DNA of 24,185 bases, taken from positions 1-24,185 of the IMG/VR virus record IMGVR_UViG_3300023061_000537. The stretch is one strand, 5' to 3'. The notes under the pieces are model-generated. The model had not been told where the DNA came from and did no database searches. It was given only the letters and a program-made list of their open reading frames with translations. This document shows, in pieces, positions 6,028 through 12,109 of the stretch. Position 1 is the first letter of the stretch, and each line of letters opens with the position of its first letter. Made by a program: the position numbers and the translations under genes. The DNA comes from a virus.

Positions 6028-7433
6028 AGTTCCATAAATTTGCAGAAATATTTCCCATGATGAGTGATGACGAATTTGCCGAACTTAAAGTAAGTATCAA
6101 ACAAAATGGATACGACAAAAACCATCCAATATGGGTTTATGAGAATCAAGTTTTAGATGGACGAAACAGACTAAAAGCATGTAATGAACTTGGTATAAAA
6201 GCCGTATATGAAAAATATTGTGGTAACAATCCACTTCATTTTATTATCCAAGAAAATCTACATCGTAGACATTTAACTACGAGTCAAAGAATTATAATAG
6301 CATGTGAGTTAAAAGAGAAACTCGAGAAAGATATCAAAAATAAAAAAATATCTGATGGTAAAAAATATAAAGACTATCAAGAAGCTATCAAGTATTTAGA
6401 TGAAGAAAAACAAAAAAATATTAGTATGGCGATTCATAGTTATTTAGAAAATGATTTCGATACACAACAAAGGATTAAACGACATGAAAAAAACTTAGAA
6501 AGAAAAAGAGACAACAGAAAAGTCTATTTTGCATATGACGAAAATGAATTAAAAATTGGAGTGTCCGCATCCCCAGAATCACGAATTAATCATTTAAAAA
6601 CAGCTAGGCCAAATATTAAATTAATTGGTTACATAAATGGAGGATATGACTTAGAGACAAAAATATCAAAACAATTTACCAGAATATCTGGTGAATGGTT
6701 CGTATTTGACGATGATGCTAATTATAAAGTTAAATATATTTTGGGTTTAGTCAAAAATGACAAAACCCAAAGAAATGCCAGAAAAGAGGCATCTAAAACA
6801 TTAAGAGTAGGCGAAGGATCGATATTTAATGCTGAAAAAATAAAAGAAAATTCACCAGAGGATTTCGAGGCCATAAAGCGTGGTGAGAAAAGTATCAATG
6901 AAGTGTCTGTTAATCTTAAAAAGGCACATGTATCTTACAGTAGTGGAGAGAATGAGTGGTACACACCATCAAAGTTTATAGAATCAGCCAGAAAAACAAT
7001 GGGAAGTATTGATGTCGATCCAGCATCGTCTAAAATGGCTAATAAAGTTGTTAATGCGACAAAATACTATACAAAGAAAACAAATGGGTTAAACAACGAA
7101 TGGATAGGCAACGTGTGGATGAATCCACCATACGCACAACCATTAATTAATGAATTTTCACAAGCGTTGGAAAAAAATCTGAAGAATAAGAAAACAAAAC
7201 AGGCAATTGTATTGGTAAATAATGCTACTGAAACAGAATGGTTCCAAAGAATGATGAAACTATGTCGTGCAATATGTTTTCCCAAGGGAAGGATTAAGTT
7301 TATGGATATAAACGGCAAATTAGGTAATGCACCACTACAAGGACAGGCAATATTGTACTTTGGTGAAAATATAAAACTATTTAAAGAAAATTTTAATAAG
7401 TACGGAAAAATATTATGGAACGAGGAGCAATAA
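6024..7433 (+). CDS. ParB-like / GIY-YIG-like / Dam adenine methyltransferase fusion
   Basis: A 469-residue protein with three parts. Residues about 1-100 are a ParB/Spo0J-type domain with 'DGRNR' (45-49) and 'ENLHRRHLTTSQR' (77-89). Residues about 166-230 resemble a T5orf172/MUG113 member of the GIY-YIG superfamily: 'VYFA', 'KIGVSASPESRI', 'ETKISKQF' and 'GEWFVF'. Residues 245-300 resume the ParB-associated helices, and 305-460 are a phage-type Dam domain: 'GENEWYTP', 'IDVDPASS', catalytic 'NPPY' (367-370), 'FPKGRI' and 'LQGQAI'. The methyltransferase should transfer a methyl group from SAM to adenine N6, perhaps to resist host restriction. The middle domain appears to be inserted within the ParB-linked helical region. 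It is joined to recA by ATGA. Whether the GIY-YIG-like part cuts DNA is unknown. Confidence 0.88.
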   Translation: MKFHKFAEIFPMMSDDEFAELKVSIKQNGYDKNHPIWVYENQVLDGRNRLKACNELGIKAVYEKYCGNNPLHFIIQENLHRRHLTTSQRIIIACELKEKLEKDIKNKKISDGKKYKDYQEAIKYLDEEKQKNISMAIHSYLENDFDTQQRIKRHEKNLERKRDNRKVYFAYDENELKIGVSASPESRINHLKTARPNIKLIGYINGGYDLETKISKQFTRISGEWFVFDDDANYKVKYILGLVKNDKTQRNARKEASKTLRVGEGSIFNAEKIKENSPEDFEAIKRGEKSINEVSVNLKKAHVSYSSGENEWYTPSKFIESARKTMGSIDVDPASSKMANKVVNATKYYTKKTNGLNNEWIGNVWMNPPYAQPLINEFSQALEKNLKNKKTKQAIVLVNNATETEWFQRMMKLCRAICFPKGRIKFMDINGKLGNAPLQGQAILYFGENIKLFKENFNKYGKILWNEEQ

Positions 7434-7804
7434 AAAACAAAGAAGGTGCCAGTATATTATGTGATTTTACTGGACTTCAATATGGGAAAATAACACCTAC
7501 AGATTTAGATGGATTTGTCGATTTTGGCAATAAAATATTTGTACTTATTGAATGTAAAGGGGGAGATGCAAAAATGCCATACGGTCAACAATTAGCACTT
7601 GAAAGATTAGTAGACAACTCAAAAGTAAAATCTTTGTTAATTGTAGCTAGATGGGAAAAGTTATCAAAAGGATTTATCGATGTATCAAAATGTAAAGTAA
7701 CACAAATAAGGTTTGCAGGAAAGTGGCATAAAATACCAAAAACAACAGTTAGAGAAATCGTAGATAGATTTGTCGAAAAATATGCACCAGAATATAATCA
7801 TTAA
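7415..7804 (+). CDS. PD-(D/E)XK-like nuclease (small, possibly resolvase-type)
   Basis: A 129-residue protein. D30/D32 in 'PTDLDGFVDF' followed by 'VLIECKGG' (E46-x-K48) form the D...ExK catalytic core of the PD-(D/E)XK nuclease superfamily. 'MPYGQQLALERL' downstream could be the helical segment that often carries a conserved Gln. Its size suits a phage endonuclease acting on branched DNA or replication intermediates. The start at 7415 overlaps the methyltransferase by 19 bases and has no strong ribosome site, so it is likely coupled. It lies between the recA/methylase block and ssb, which fits a recombination role. The exact substrate cannot be read from sequence. Confidence 0.72.
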   Translation: MERGAIKNKEGASILCDFTGLQYGKITPTDLDGFVDFGNKIFVLIECKGGDAKMPYGQQLALERLVDNSKVKSLLIVARWEKLSKGFIDVSKCKVTQIRFAGKWHKIPKTTVREIVDRFVEKYAPEYNH

Positions 7805-7835
7805 AAATTATTAAAATTAAAAACAGGAGATAATT

Positions 7836-8354
7836 ATGTCAAGAAGCTTAAACAAAGCACAATTAATAGGTAATTTAACAAAAGACCCTGAGTTAAGATA
7901 TACTCCAAGTGGTACGCCCGTTTGTAACTTTTCAGTAGCAACTAATCGTAATTGGAAAAATGCAAAGGGAGAGGCTCAAGATGAGGCAACTTTTCACAAA
8001 GTCATTGCTTGGAGCAAATTAGCAGAGATATGTTCTCAGCTATTAACGAAAGGCAGAAAGGTTTTCATTGAAGGACGAATATCTAACAGAAATTGGGAAG
8101 ATCCACAGGGACAAAAACATTATGTAACAGAAATTGTTGCAGATGAGTTAATATTATTAGACAGTAGAGGAAAACAAGTTGGAGCTGCTCTCCCAAATGA
8201 ACCAGCACCACCCGAACCTGAACCTTCTCCCGTAGATGAAAAGGTTGAGGATATTATCATCCCTGATGATTTTGGAAAAGATAAAAAGGACGATATTAAA
8301 GAAGAAAAAGACGCATTAATTAAAGAAAAAGACGATGACGTATTACCATTTTAA
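7836..8354 (+). CDS. ssb: Single-stranded DNA-binding protein
   Basis: A 172-residue protein with a bacterial-type OB fold over about 1-112 ('NKAQLIGNLTKDPELRYTPS', 'FHKVIAW', 'VFIEGRI', 'TEIVAD'). The next ~50 residues are a disordered, Pro-, Asp-, Glu- and Lys-rich tail. The last six residues are DDVLPF, the conserved acidic tip that docks SSB-binding proteins such as polymerase, RecO or PriA homologues. It coats exposed single strands during replication and works with RecA. The AGGAGA ribosome site is well placed. A full-length tip suggests that it recruits partners through the host's SSB interaction network. Confidence 0.97.
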   Translation: MSRSLNKAQLIGNLTKDPELRYTPSGTPVCNFSVATNRNWKNAKGEAQDEATFHKVIAWSKLAEICSQLLTKGRKVFIEGRISNRNWEDPQGQKHYVTEIVADELILLDSRGKQVGAALPNEPAPPEPEPSPVDEKVEDIIIPDDFGKDKKDDIKEEKDALIKEKDDDVLPF

Positions 8355-8375
8355 TAATTTAGGAGGTGAATAATT

Positions 8376-8591
8376 ATGTTATTAGCAGGCGCTGAAGGTG
8401 GATATGTTTTTGAAGAAGTTGTTCCCACCGCAACAAATACAGCAACATTAGTAGAACCCGTTCCTACCCCCGTTAATTTGCTTTCAGACGAAAAGAAAGA
8501 ACTTAACGGCTTAAATTATTGGATTTTTCTAGTAGTAGTTGCTGTTTTAATGGCCGTTAGTATGATTTCCATATTTAAAAAGAGAAAGTGA
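8376..8591 (+). CDS. Small single-pass membrane protein
   Basis: A 71-residue protein with a strong TTAGGAGGTG ribosome site. Residues about 10-45 are a Pro/Thr/Val-rich stretch with 'PTATNTATL' and 'PVPTPV'. A single transmembrane helix spans about 47-66 and a short basic tail (KKRK) follows. By the positive-inside rule the N-terminus would face outward. No function is recognised. Its stop codon TGA (8589-8591) overlaps a GTG at 8588, which begins the remnant of a displaced gene start (see 8588-8641). It could be a superinfection or envelope protein, but this is a guess. Confidence 0.75.
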   Translation: MLLAGAEGGYVFEEVVPTATNTATLVEPVPTPVNLLSDEKKELNGLNYWIFLVVVAVLMAVSMISIFKKRK

Positions 8592-8593
8592 AA

Positions 8594-8607
8594 ACTTGGC
8601 AAAAAAA
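8594..8607 (+). repeat. Left 14-bp repeat flanking the HNH cassette
   Basis: ACTTGGCAAAAAAA occurs here and again at 9322-9335, 728 bases away. The left copy lies in the stub of the nuclease gene start. Confidence 0.65.
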
Positions 8608-8609
8608 AC

Positions 8610-8638
8610 TTGATATTTCTTGGCATCTATGTTATACT
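8610..8638 (+). promoter_or_regulatory. Sigma-70-like promoter of the HNH gene
   Basis: TTGATA (8610-8615) and TATACT (8633-8638) are separated by 17 bases. Initiation would fall about 8644-8646, only 2-4 bases before the ATG at 8648, giving a leaderless transcript. No ribosome site precedes the ATG. Confidence 0.72.
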
Positions 8639-8654
8639 TAACACAAGATGCCAA
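8620..8654 (+). promoter_or_regulatory. 9-bp inverted repeat over promoter and start codon
   Basis: TTGGCATCT (8620-8628) is complementary to AGATGCCAA (8646-8654), with 17 bases between. The right arm contains the HNH start codon and the loop contains the -10 element. In RNA made by read-through from upstream, the start codon would be paired. RNA made from the internal promoter lacks the left arm and would be free. It could instead be an operator for a repressor. Confidence 0.65.
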
Positions 8655-9307
8655 TAGGAATATATAAACGTACAAAAAAGCATTTAGAAGTTATGAGTAA
8701 AATCACAAAGCAATTGTGGCAGAATAAAGATTATAGAAAAAAACAAATTGAGGCTCATAAAGGTCATAAATTTAGTAAAGAAACAAAAAAGCGCATGAGT
8801 GAAGCTCGGAAAGGGAAAAAATGCCCATGGGCTGGCAAATACAAAAAAACGGAAGATCATAAAAGAAAATTATCAGAAGTTCATAAAGGAATGAAAAAAC
8901 CATGGGCGGGGAAATATAAACGTACTTTAGAAACTAGAAAGCATATGAGTGAACAAATGAAAAAGTCTGGGAGAAAACCTCCTTCTCAATTAGGAATGAA
9001 AGGAAGTAAAAGTGGCGGTTGGAAAGGTGGGGTTACAAAGAAAAATACTTTAATTAGAAATAGTAGAGAATTCGATCTTTGGCGGAAGTCTGTTTTTGCC
9101 AGAGATAATTATACTTGTCAGAAAACAGGAAAGAAGGGTGGAGAATTACATCCTCACCATATTCAAAATTTTGCTCAATTTCCCGAATTAAGATTTGTAG
9201 TTAGTAATGGAATTACATTAAGCGAAAAAAGCCATAAAAAATTTCATAGAATATATGGAACAAAGAATAATACCAAAAAACAAATAAAGGAATTTTTGGA
9301 AAATTAA
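8648..9307 (+). CDS. NUMOD3/HNH homing endonuclease
   Basis: A 219-residue protein. The first ~115 residues are basic repeats of the NUMOD3 kind ('ETKKRMSEARKGKK', 'HKRKLSEVHKGMKKPWAGK') that bind DNA. The C-terminal HNH nuclease has 'FARDNYTCQKTGKKGGE', the metal-binding 'HPHH' (168-171), 'SNGITLSEKSHKKFH' (186-200). It would nick or cut DNA at a homing target. It has its own promoter inside an inverted repeat and is flanked by 14-bp direct repeats that copy the start of the following nuclease gene. It is clearly paralogous to the endonuclease at 20158 (same order of NUMOD repeats and a very similar HNH block). The N-terminus starts MPIGIYKRT, like MPKGIYKHK of that relative. Confidence 0.92.
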   Translation: MPIGIYKRTKKHLEVMSKITKQLWQNKDYRKKQIEAHKGHKFSKETKKRMSEARKGKKCPWAGKYKKTEDHKRKLSEVHKGMKKPWAGKYKRTLETRKHMSEQMKKSGRKPPSQLGMKGSKSGGWKGGVTKKNTLIRNSREFDLWRKSVFARDNYTCQKTGKKGGELHPHHIQNFAQFPELRFVVSNGITLSEKSHKKFHRIYGTKNNTKKQIKEFLEN

Positions 9308-9309
9308 TT

Positions 9310-9618
9310 ATGAGTAAAACCACTTGGCAAAAAAAGGAAATTAAAGACGCTAAACAATTTGGTGGACGACGCACTCCTAAAAGTGGAGGGTTTTGGTCGT
9401 TCGCAGGGGATGTCGTAACGAAAGACTACCTAATCGATTCTAAGACAACCGATAAAGAAGGATTTCGGATAACATCGAGTGTGTGGACTAAATTGTTCAA
9501 CGAGGCATTAAAATCCAGAAAGCTGCCAATATTATCAATTTTACTTATAAAGAAGGGAATTGAATTAGTAGTTCTGGATAAAAATGATTTTATTAGTTTA
9601 TTAGAGAAAAAGAAATGA
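9310..9618 (+). CDS. PD-(D/E)XK-like nuclease, Hjc/resolvase-like
   Basis: A 102-residue protein. 'GGRRTPKSGG' (18-27) then 'GDVVTKDYLIDSKTT' (33-47) give D34 and D43-x-K45, the D...(E/D)xK core of a small PD-(D/E)XK nuclease; the basic segment before it resembles archaeal-type Holliday junction resolvases and phage recombination endonucleases. 'VWTKLFNEALKS' follows as an amphipathic helix. Probably cuts branched DNA; the substrate is inferred. The gene begins just after the HNH gene and its 5' end is repeated at 8594, so the endonuclease cassette sits against it. It overlaps the next small gene by ATGA (9615-9618). This is the second such nuclease in the window. Confidence 0.72.
   Translation: MSKTTWQKKEIKDAKQFGGRRTPKSGGFWSFAGDVVTKDYLIDSKTTDKEGFRITSSVWTKLFNEALKSRKLPILSILLIKKGIELVVLDKNDFISLLEKKK
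9322..9335 (+). repeat. Right 14-bp repeat flanking the HNH cassette
   Basis: The second copy of ACTTGGCAAAAAAA, here coding for T-W-Q-K-K near the start of the nuclease gene. Confidence 0.65.
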
Positions 9619-9770
9619 AAAAAGGTGATAAAGTAAAAATTATTATTGGCCCACCAGACAAAGTAGGTAAAACAGGAGAAGTAACCACTATGATGACAAA
9701 TGGTGTTATAGTAAAATTAAGTGATAATAAATTTACGCCTGTTCAATTTAAACATTTAGAGGTGCTTTAA
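9615..9770 (+). CDS. KOW/SH3-like microprotein, 51 residues
   Basis: A short gene with ATG at 9615 overlapping the previous stop (ATGA) and TAA at 9768. The product has the repeated beta pattern 'KKGDKVKIIIGPPDKVGKTG' (2-21), then 'GVIVKL' and 'VQFKHLEVL'. This is the layout of a KOW motif or small SH3-like barrel, as in ribosomal L24 or NusG tails: G-D-x-V-x-V-x-x-G, then K-x-G-x-V. It might bind RNA or protein. The tight coupling on both sides (the next ATG is 2 bases after its stop, and its GAGGTG is that gene's ribosome site) supports a real gene. Confidence 0.7.
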   Translation: MKKGDKVKIIIGPPDKVGKTGEVTTMMTNGVIVKLSDNKFTPVQFKHLEVL

Positions 9771-9772
9771 AA

Positions 9773-10015
9773 ATGACAAGAAAATTAAATCGAGTTAAAT
9801 ATCTTGATGTATCAGCTGAATTACTTGGTGAAATTCTCAAAAAAGCTTCTGAAAACGCTTTACCTAAAGATGCTCAAATGATGAGGTTTAGATATGAAAT
9901 AAATACTCATTGTTGGCGACTTATTATACATAGCAAAGAATTTGATCGTGTTCCCGAGGGGGCAGAAATTCCTAGACATGACACTCCAGTGATTTCTTCA
10001 GATATATTAAAATAA
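9773..10015 (+). CDS. Hypothetical protein
   Basis: An 80-residue soluble protein with GAGGTG as ribosome site, two bases after the previous stop. It shows one helix-strand pattern ('AELLGEILKKASENALPKDA', then 'RFRYEINTHCWRLIIHSKEF') and a Pro-rich end ('VPEGAEIPRHDTPV'). The pattern 'helix, then W-x-L-I-I-H-S' is one I have seen in small phage proteins without known function. No catalytic motif is visible. Confidence 0.7.
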   Translation: MTRKLNRVKYLDVSAELLGEILKKASENALPKDAQMMRFRYEINTHCWRLIIHSKEFDRVPEGAEIPRHDTPVISSDILK

Positions 10016-10022
10016 AAAAAAG

Positions 10023-10373
10023 ATGTTTTGTTTGCCTTGTTTAACTCTAATTCTATATTTCGTTGTTTTGGGTATTTTTATGCCGAGTAAAAGACAATTT
10101 ATTAAGGGTGCTGTATTGTGTTTTTGGAGAAAATTAACTTTACAGAAATGTACTGATGCTTTCGATATATTAATGCATACGAGATTTATAATGTGGCTTG
10201 CTGGAAAAAATCGGATGTCTTTGGCTAAATTTTTTAAGAAGAAAAGAAATTTTGACATTGCTCTTGCTATTTTGGGACTTGTTTTTATGGTATCGAATAC
10301 AGTATTATTTTATTTATTATATCGATTTTTATTTATTAAAAGTCCTTGTAACGAAGGAGCGTGTCAAATATGA
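10023..10373 (+). CDS. Two-pass small membrane protein with cysteine motif
   Basis: A 116-residue protein with hydrophobic spans at about 3-20 and 79-103 and a basic loop between them. The loop has 'CFWRKLTLQKCTDAFDI' (33-49, C33 and C43), followed by basic residues. The end has C109 and C114. I associate the 'CFW-x-x-LTL-x-KC' pattern with small membrane proteins of uncultivated bacteria and archaea, which hints at a host in such a group, but I cannot name the family. The ATG follows an A-rich run with weak ribosome site (AAAAAAAAG). The reading frame at 10198-10389 in another phase is only a shadow. It overlaps the next gene by ATGA. Confidence 0.68.
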   Translation: MFCLPCLTLILYFVVLGIFMPSKRQFIKGAVLCFWRKLTLQKCTDAFDILMHTRFIMWLAGKNRMSLAKFFKKKRNFDIALAILGLVFMVSNTVLFYLLYRFLFIKSPCNEGACQI

Positions 10374-10567
10374 AACTCTGTCAGTATGAAGATTTAAGAA
10401 AACTCAATCAAGCATTGAGTAGTTTTAGTAAAAATGAAGTACCTATCATAAGCGTAAACCATTTGGTTGTTGAGGGCAAAGTTCAATATTTTGTTTTAAC
10501 CAATCCTAAGTATGAACCGAAGAAAATTAAAAAGAAAATAATAAAAAAAGAAGAAAAGAAAAAGTAA
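10370..10567 (+). CDS. Hypothetical small basic protein
   Basis: A 65-residue protein. ATG at 10370 is preferred to GTG at 10361, because AAGGAG (10354-10359) sits about 10 bases before ATG but only 1 base before GTG; the ATG also overlaps the previous stop as ATGA. There is a compact N-terminal part ('DLRKLNQALSSFSKNEVPII', 'EGKVQYFVLTNPK') and a very basic Lys-rich tail. Family and function not recognised. Confidence 0.68.
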   Translation: MKLCQYEDLRKLNQALSSFSKNEVPIISVNHLVVEGKVQYFVLTNPKYEPKKIKKKIIKKEEKKK

Positions 10568-10580
10568 TTTTCTCAAAATA

Positions 10581-10844
10581 ATGAAAGAACCTAAATTTGT
10601 AGAATGTTGTGATTGTAGTACCATCCATTATGTAATCGATAAGGATACTGCAGAAAGTCTTAAAAATAAAATGGATGAAGATTTTTTAACTCGTGATTTA
10701 ACTCGCTGTTCTAGTTGTGGATCGAAAAAGGAGTTTTCAATTGTATCTGAAATTTATGTAAAACATTTGTCACCTAGTGATAAATTATTACCCATATTTT
10801 TAGATTACGATGATCTCAAAAAATCCACAAAAAATAAACACTAA
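10581..10844 (+). CDS. Zinc-ribbon protein
   Basis: An 87-residue protein with CxxC pairs C9/C12 and C43/C46 ('CCDC' and 'CSSCG'), a typical small treble-clef or ribbon spacing. No ribosome site is visible in front of the ATG (CTCAAAATA), so start choice is by frame only. The tail ('KHLSPSDKLLPIFLDYDDLK') overlaps the next gene by 35 bases in a different frame. It is one of several CxxC proteins in the window. Confidence 0.62.
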   Translation: MKEPKFVECCDCSTIHYVIDKDTAESLKNKMDEDFLTRDLTRCSSCGSKKEFSIVSEIYVKHLSPSDKLLPIFLDYDDLKKSTKNKH

Positions 10845-11001
10845 CGAATTTTTAGAGAGAATACAAGGACTTAAAAAACTTTTAGATTCTTCGAAATATT
10901 TAGATCGTAATACTCGGGAAAATATCGCATGGTATTGTGGAGATCAAAAACGTCAATATATTGAAAGATATTCTAATAAAGTGTGTGTTAAAATAAAATA
11001 A
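10810..11001 (+). CDS. Hypothetical small protein
   Basis: A 63-residue, basic, mostly helical protein ('EFLERIQGLKKLLDSSKYLD', 'RENIAWYCGDQKRQYIE'). The first 35 bases overlap the preceding gene; no good ribosome site is seen. It ends one base before the first tRNA gene. It is accepted mainly because codon use matches the neighbours and coding density here is high; confidence is moderate. No family is recognised. Confidence 0.55.
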   Translation: MISKNPQKINTNEFLERIQGLKKLLDSSKYLDRNTRENIAWYCGDQKRQYIERYSNKVCVKIK

Positions 11002-11002
11002 T

Positions 11003-11070
11003 AGATTGGGTACTGGGTACAGGCGAAACTCCAAACTTCGCCATGCAGGGTTCGACTCCTTGACAATCTG
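11003..11070 (+). tRNA. tRNA-Trp (CCA), short D arm
   Basis: Acceptor AGATTGG/ACAATCT (six pairs, one G-A mismatch), anticodon loop CTCCAAA with anticodon CCA, T arm CAGGG-TTCGACT-CCTTG. The discriminator is G, as in bacterial Trp. The anticodon stem has an A-C mismatch beside the loop. The D arm is only 13 bases (GTACTGGGTACAG), some 4-5 shorter than normal, so the gene may be degenerate or may produce an unusual tRNA. Confidence 0.65.
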
Positions 11071-11072
11071 CA

Positions 11073-11101
11073 ATGCTGGAGAGGGGGTAAATCTTCAGCA
11101 T
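11073..11101 (+). other. Hairpin between tRNA genes
   Basis: ATGCTGGAG (11073-11081) pairs with CTTCAGCAT (11093-11101), nine pairs including one G-T, with an 11-base purine-rich loop. It lies exactly between two tRNA genes and could help processing or be the leftover of a lost tRNA gene. Confidence 0.5.
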
Positions 11102-11103
11102 AT

Positions 11104-11174
11104 GCGGGATTAGTTGATTGGCACAATGACATCCTTCCAATTTGTAGAAAAGGGTTCGATTACCTTATCCCGCT
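11104..11174 (+). tRNA. tRNA-Gly (TCC), imperfect
   Basis: Acceptor GCGGGAT/ATCCCGC is perfect. The anticodon loop CTTCCAA reads TCC. Two of the five anticodon-stem pairs are broken (T-T and C-T), and the usual G53-C61 pair of the T arm is G-A. The discriminator is T. These faults suggest a decaying gene or one that needs unusual maturation. Confidence 0.6.
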
Positions 11175-11373
11175 CACTCGGCTCCTACCTCGAAAGAGCG
11201 TCCGATAATCCTTTGCGCTTGAAAAGATGGAGAATAAGGGGGGCAACCTAAACATTAAAACATGTTTTATTGCATGGTTGTCAACTCGATAATATTATAT
11301 ATTTTAGGAGGAAATCATGACTAGGTAGTCGTCAAATTTTAATTGAAGACGGCCCTTAAGGGGGTGAATAGTC
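11175..11373 (+). other. 199-base non-coding stretch with several hairpins
   Basis: No long gene is seen here. It holds CTC-GAAA-GAG (a GNRA tetraloop hairpin at about 11192-11201), a 7-pair stem GGCAACC (11242-11248) with GGTTGTC (11276-11282) enclosing the palindrome AAAACATGTTTT, and the palindrome CCCTTAAGGG near 11355. A strong ribosome site AGGAGG (11306-11311) is followed by ATG ACT AGG TAG (11317-11328), a three-codon open frame (Met-Thr-Arg). This frame is in phase with the gene at 11374, but three stops lie between. It may be a structured leader or decayed RNA genes. Confidence 0.5.
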
Positions 11374-11568
11374 GTGATCAAATCTAGAAAAATTCGTAGC
11401 GGTGGATCTCGTAAATTTGGTAGAAATGAAATCAAATGTACAAGATATCGAATGAGAAACCGCCGAGAAAGAAACAAATTAAGAAAATTAAAAAAGATTT
11501 TTCGTAAATATCCAAATAATAAACAAGTCGCTAATCGTATTAAATCGTTGGAGAAAGAATTATCTTAA
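11374..11568 (+). CDS. Highly basic small protein
   Basis: A 64-residue protein, nearly one-third Arg or Lys ('MIKSRKIRSGGSRKFGRN', 'RYRMRNRRERNKLRKLKKI'), starting with GTG at 11374 behind a GGGGGTG ribosome site about 7 bases away. No cysteine motif. It is a probable nucleic-acid-binding protein and lies inside the tRNA cluster. A structured leader of about 60 bases with a minimal three-codon frame precedes it. The start codon is uncertain, because the GTG is the first good one after the in-frame stops. No family is recognised. Confidence 0.6.
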   Translation: MIKSRKIRSGGSRKFGRNEIKCTRYRMRNRRERNKLRKLKKIFRKYPNNKQVANRIKSLEKELS

Positions 11569-11593
11569 TTAATAATATATAATGAGATATAAA

Positions 11594-11666
11594 CAGAGAT
11601 TGGCTCAACTGGTGGAGCGGGTGCTTTGGGAGCATCAGGTTGTGAGTTCGAATCTCACATCTCTGA
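11594..11666 (+). tRNA. tRNA-Pro (TGG)
   Basis: Acceptor CAGAGAT/ATCTCTG, anticodon stem GGTGC/GCATC with loop TTTGGGA giving anticodon TGG, T arm GTGAG-TTCGAAT-CTCAC. Well formed. TATAAT at 11578-11583 lies just upstream and could be a -10 element, though I find no -35. Confidence 0.9.
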
Positions 11667-11667
11667 C

Positions 11668-11696
11668 TTGACATCGAACCTTTTTTCTTTTACCAT
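11668..11696 (+). promoter_or_regulatory. Possible promoter before HNH_3 gene
   Basis: TTGACA (11668-11673), 17 bases, then TACCAT (11691-11696), which matches the -10 consensus at four positions. The ATG at 11702 is 5 bases after it, again predicting a leaderless or nearly leaderless start. A T-rich run (11681-11690) within the spacer could instead be the tail of a tRNA transcript. Confidence 0.4.
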
Positions 11697-11701
11697 TAGC
11701 A

Positions 11702-12109
11702 ATGGAAAGATTCTGGAAAAAGGTACAAAAAACGGATACTTGTTGGCTGTGGACAGCGGGCAGCAGGGGTAACGGTTATGGTTGTATCAAGTACAAAGGA
11801 AAGGTACATGATGCACATAGATTTGTTTGGTTCTTGACCCATGGGTCTTTTTCCAAAAAGTGGATATTGCATAAATGCAATAACCGCAAATGTGTCAATC
11901 CTGAGCACCTTTATGAAGGGACACCGAAACAAAATTTTGATGACATGGAGAGAGCTGGAACAAGGTTCGTCCAAAAATCAAAATATGCTTCTCCCGCAGA
12001 CAGAAGAAGAAAAACGTGGATGCGGTGGTATGAAAAGGCCAAAAATGAGCCTGGCAGAGAGAGGTATAATCGGTGGAGAAAAACACAAAAGTCAAAGAAG
12101 GACAATTAG
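11702..12109 (+). CDS. HNH_3-type homing endonuclease inside tRNA cluster
   Basis: A 135-residue protein. The start 'MERFWKKVQKTDTCWLWTAG' and 'GYG' followed by 'AHRFVW' (38-43) are the classic N-terminal part of the HNH_3 family. 'ILHKCNNRKCVNPEHLYEGT' (55-74) is the beta-beta-alpha metal site, with H57, N66 and H69. A basic tail follows. It would nick DNA during homing. It sits between tRNA-Pro and tRNA-Asp, and its last codons (Lys-Asp-Asn-stop, 12098-12109) overlap the first 10 bases of tRNA-Asp, including the acceptor strand. This suggests it uses a tRNA gene as its insertion site. The overlapping frame 11841-12212 looks like a shadow. Confidence 0.9.
   Translation: MERFWKKVQKTDTCWLWTAGSRGNGYGCIKYKGKVHDAHRFVWFLTHGSFSKKWILHKCNNRKCVNPEHLYEGTPKQNFDDMERAGTRFVQKSKYASPADRRRKTWMRWYEKAKNEPGRERYNRWRKTQKSKKDN

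Larger units (their letters stand above)
8588..8641 (+). pseudogene. Remnant of the displaced 5' end of the downstream nuclease gene
   Basis: Starting at GTG 8588, which overlaps the preceding stop as GTGA, the frame reads M-K-T-W-Q-K-K and then runs 10 more residues to TAA (8639-8641). The nuclease gene at 9310 begins M-S-K-T-T-W-Q-K-K. The shared DNA is ACTTGGCAAAAAAA (8594-8607 and 9322-9335). The simplest reading is that the nuclease gene once began here by a GTGA overlap, and the HNH cassette between the two copies brought a replacement gene start. Confidence 0.6.

Noticed and set aside
10361-10369. GTG start at 10361 for the small basic protein
   Set aside because: The AAGGAG site is only one base away from it; ATG 10370 has correct spacing and an ATGA overlap.
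10198-10389. 63-codon frame inside the two-pass membrane protein gene
   Set aside because: Its hydrophobic content comes from the overlapping AT-rich DNA; the longer frame has better start and overlap.
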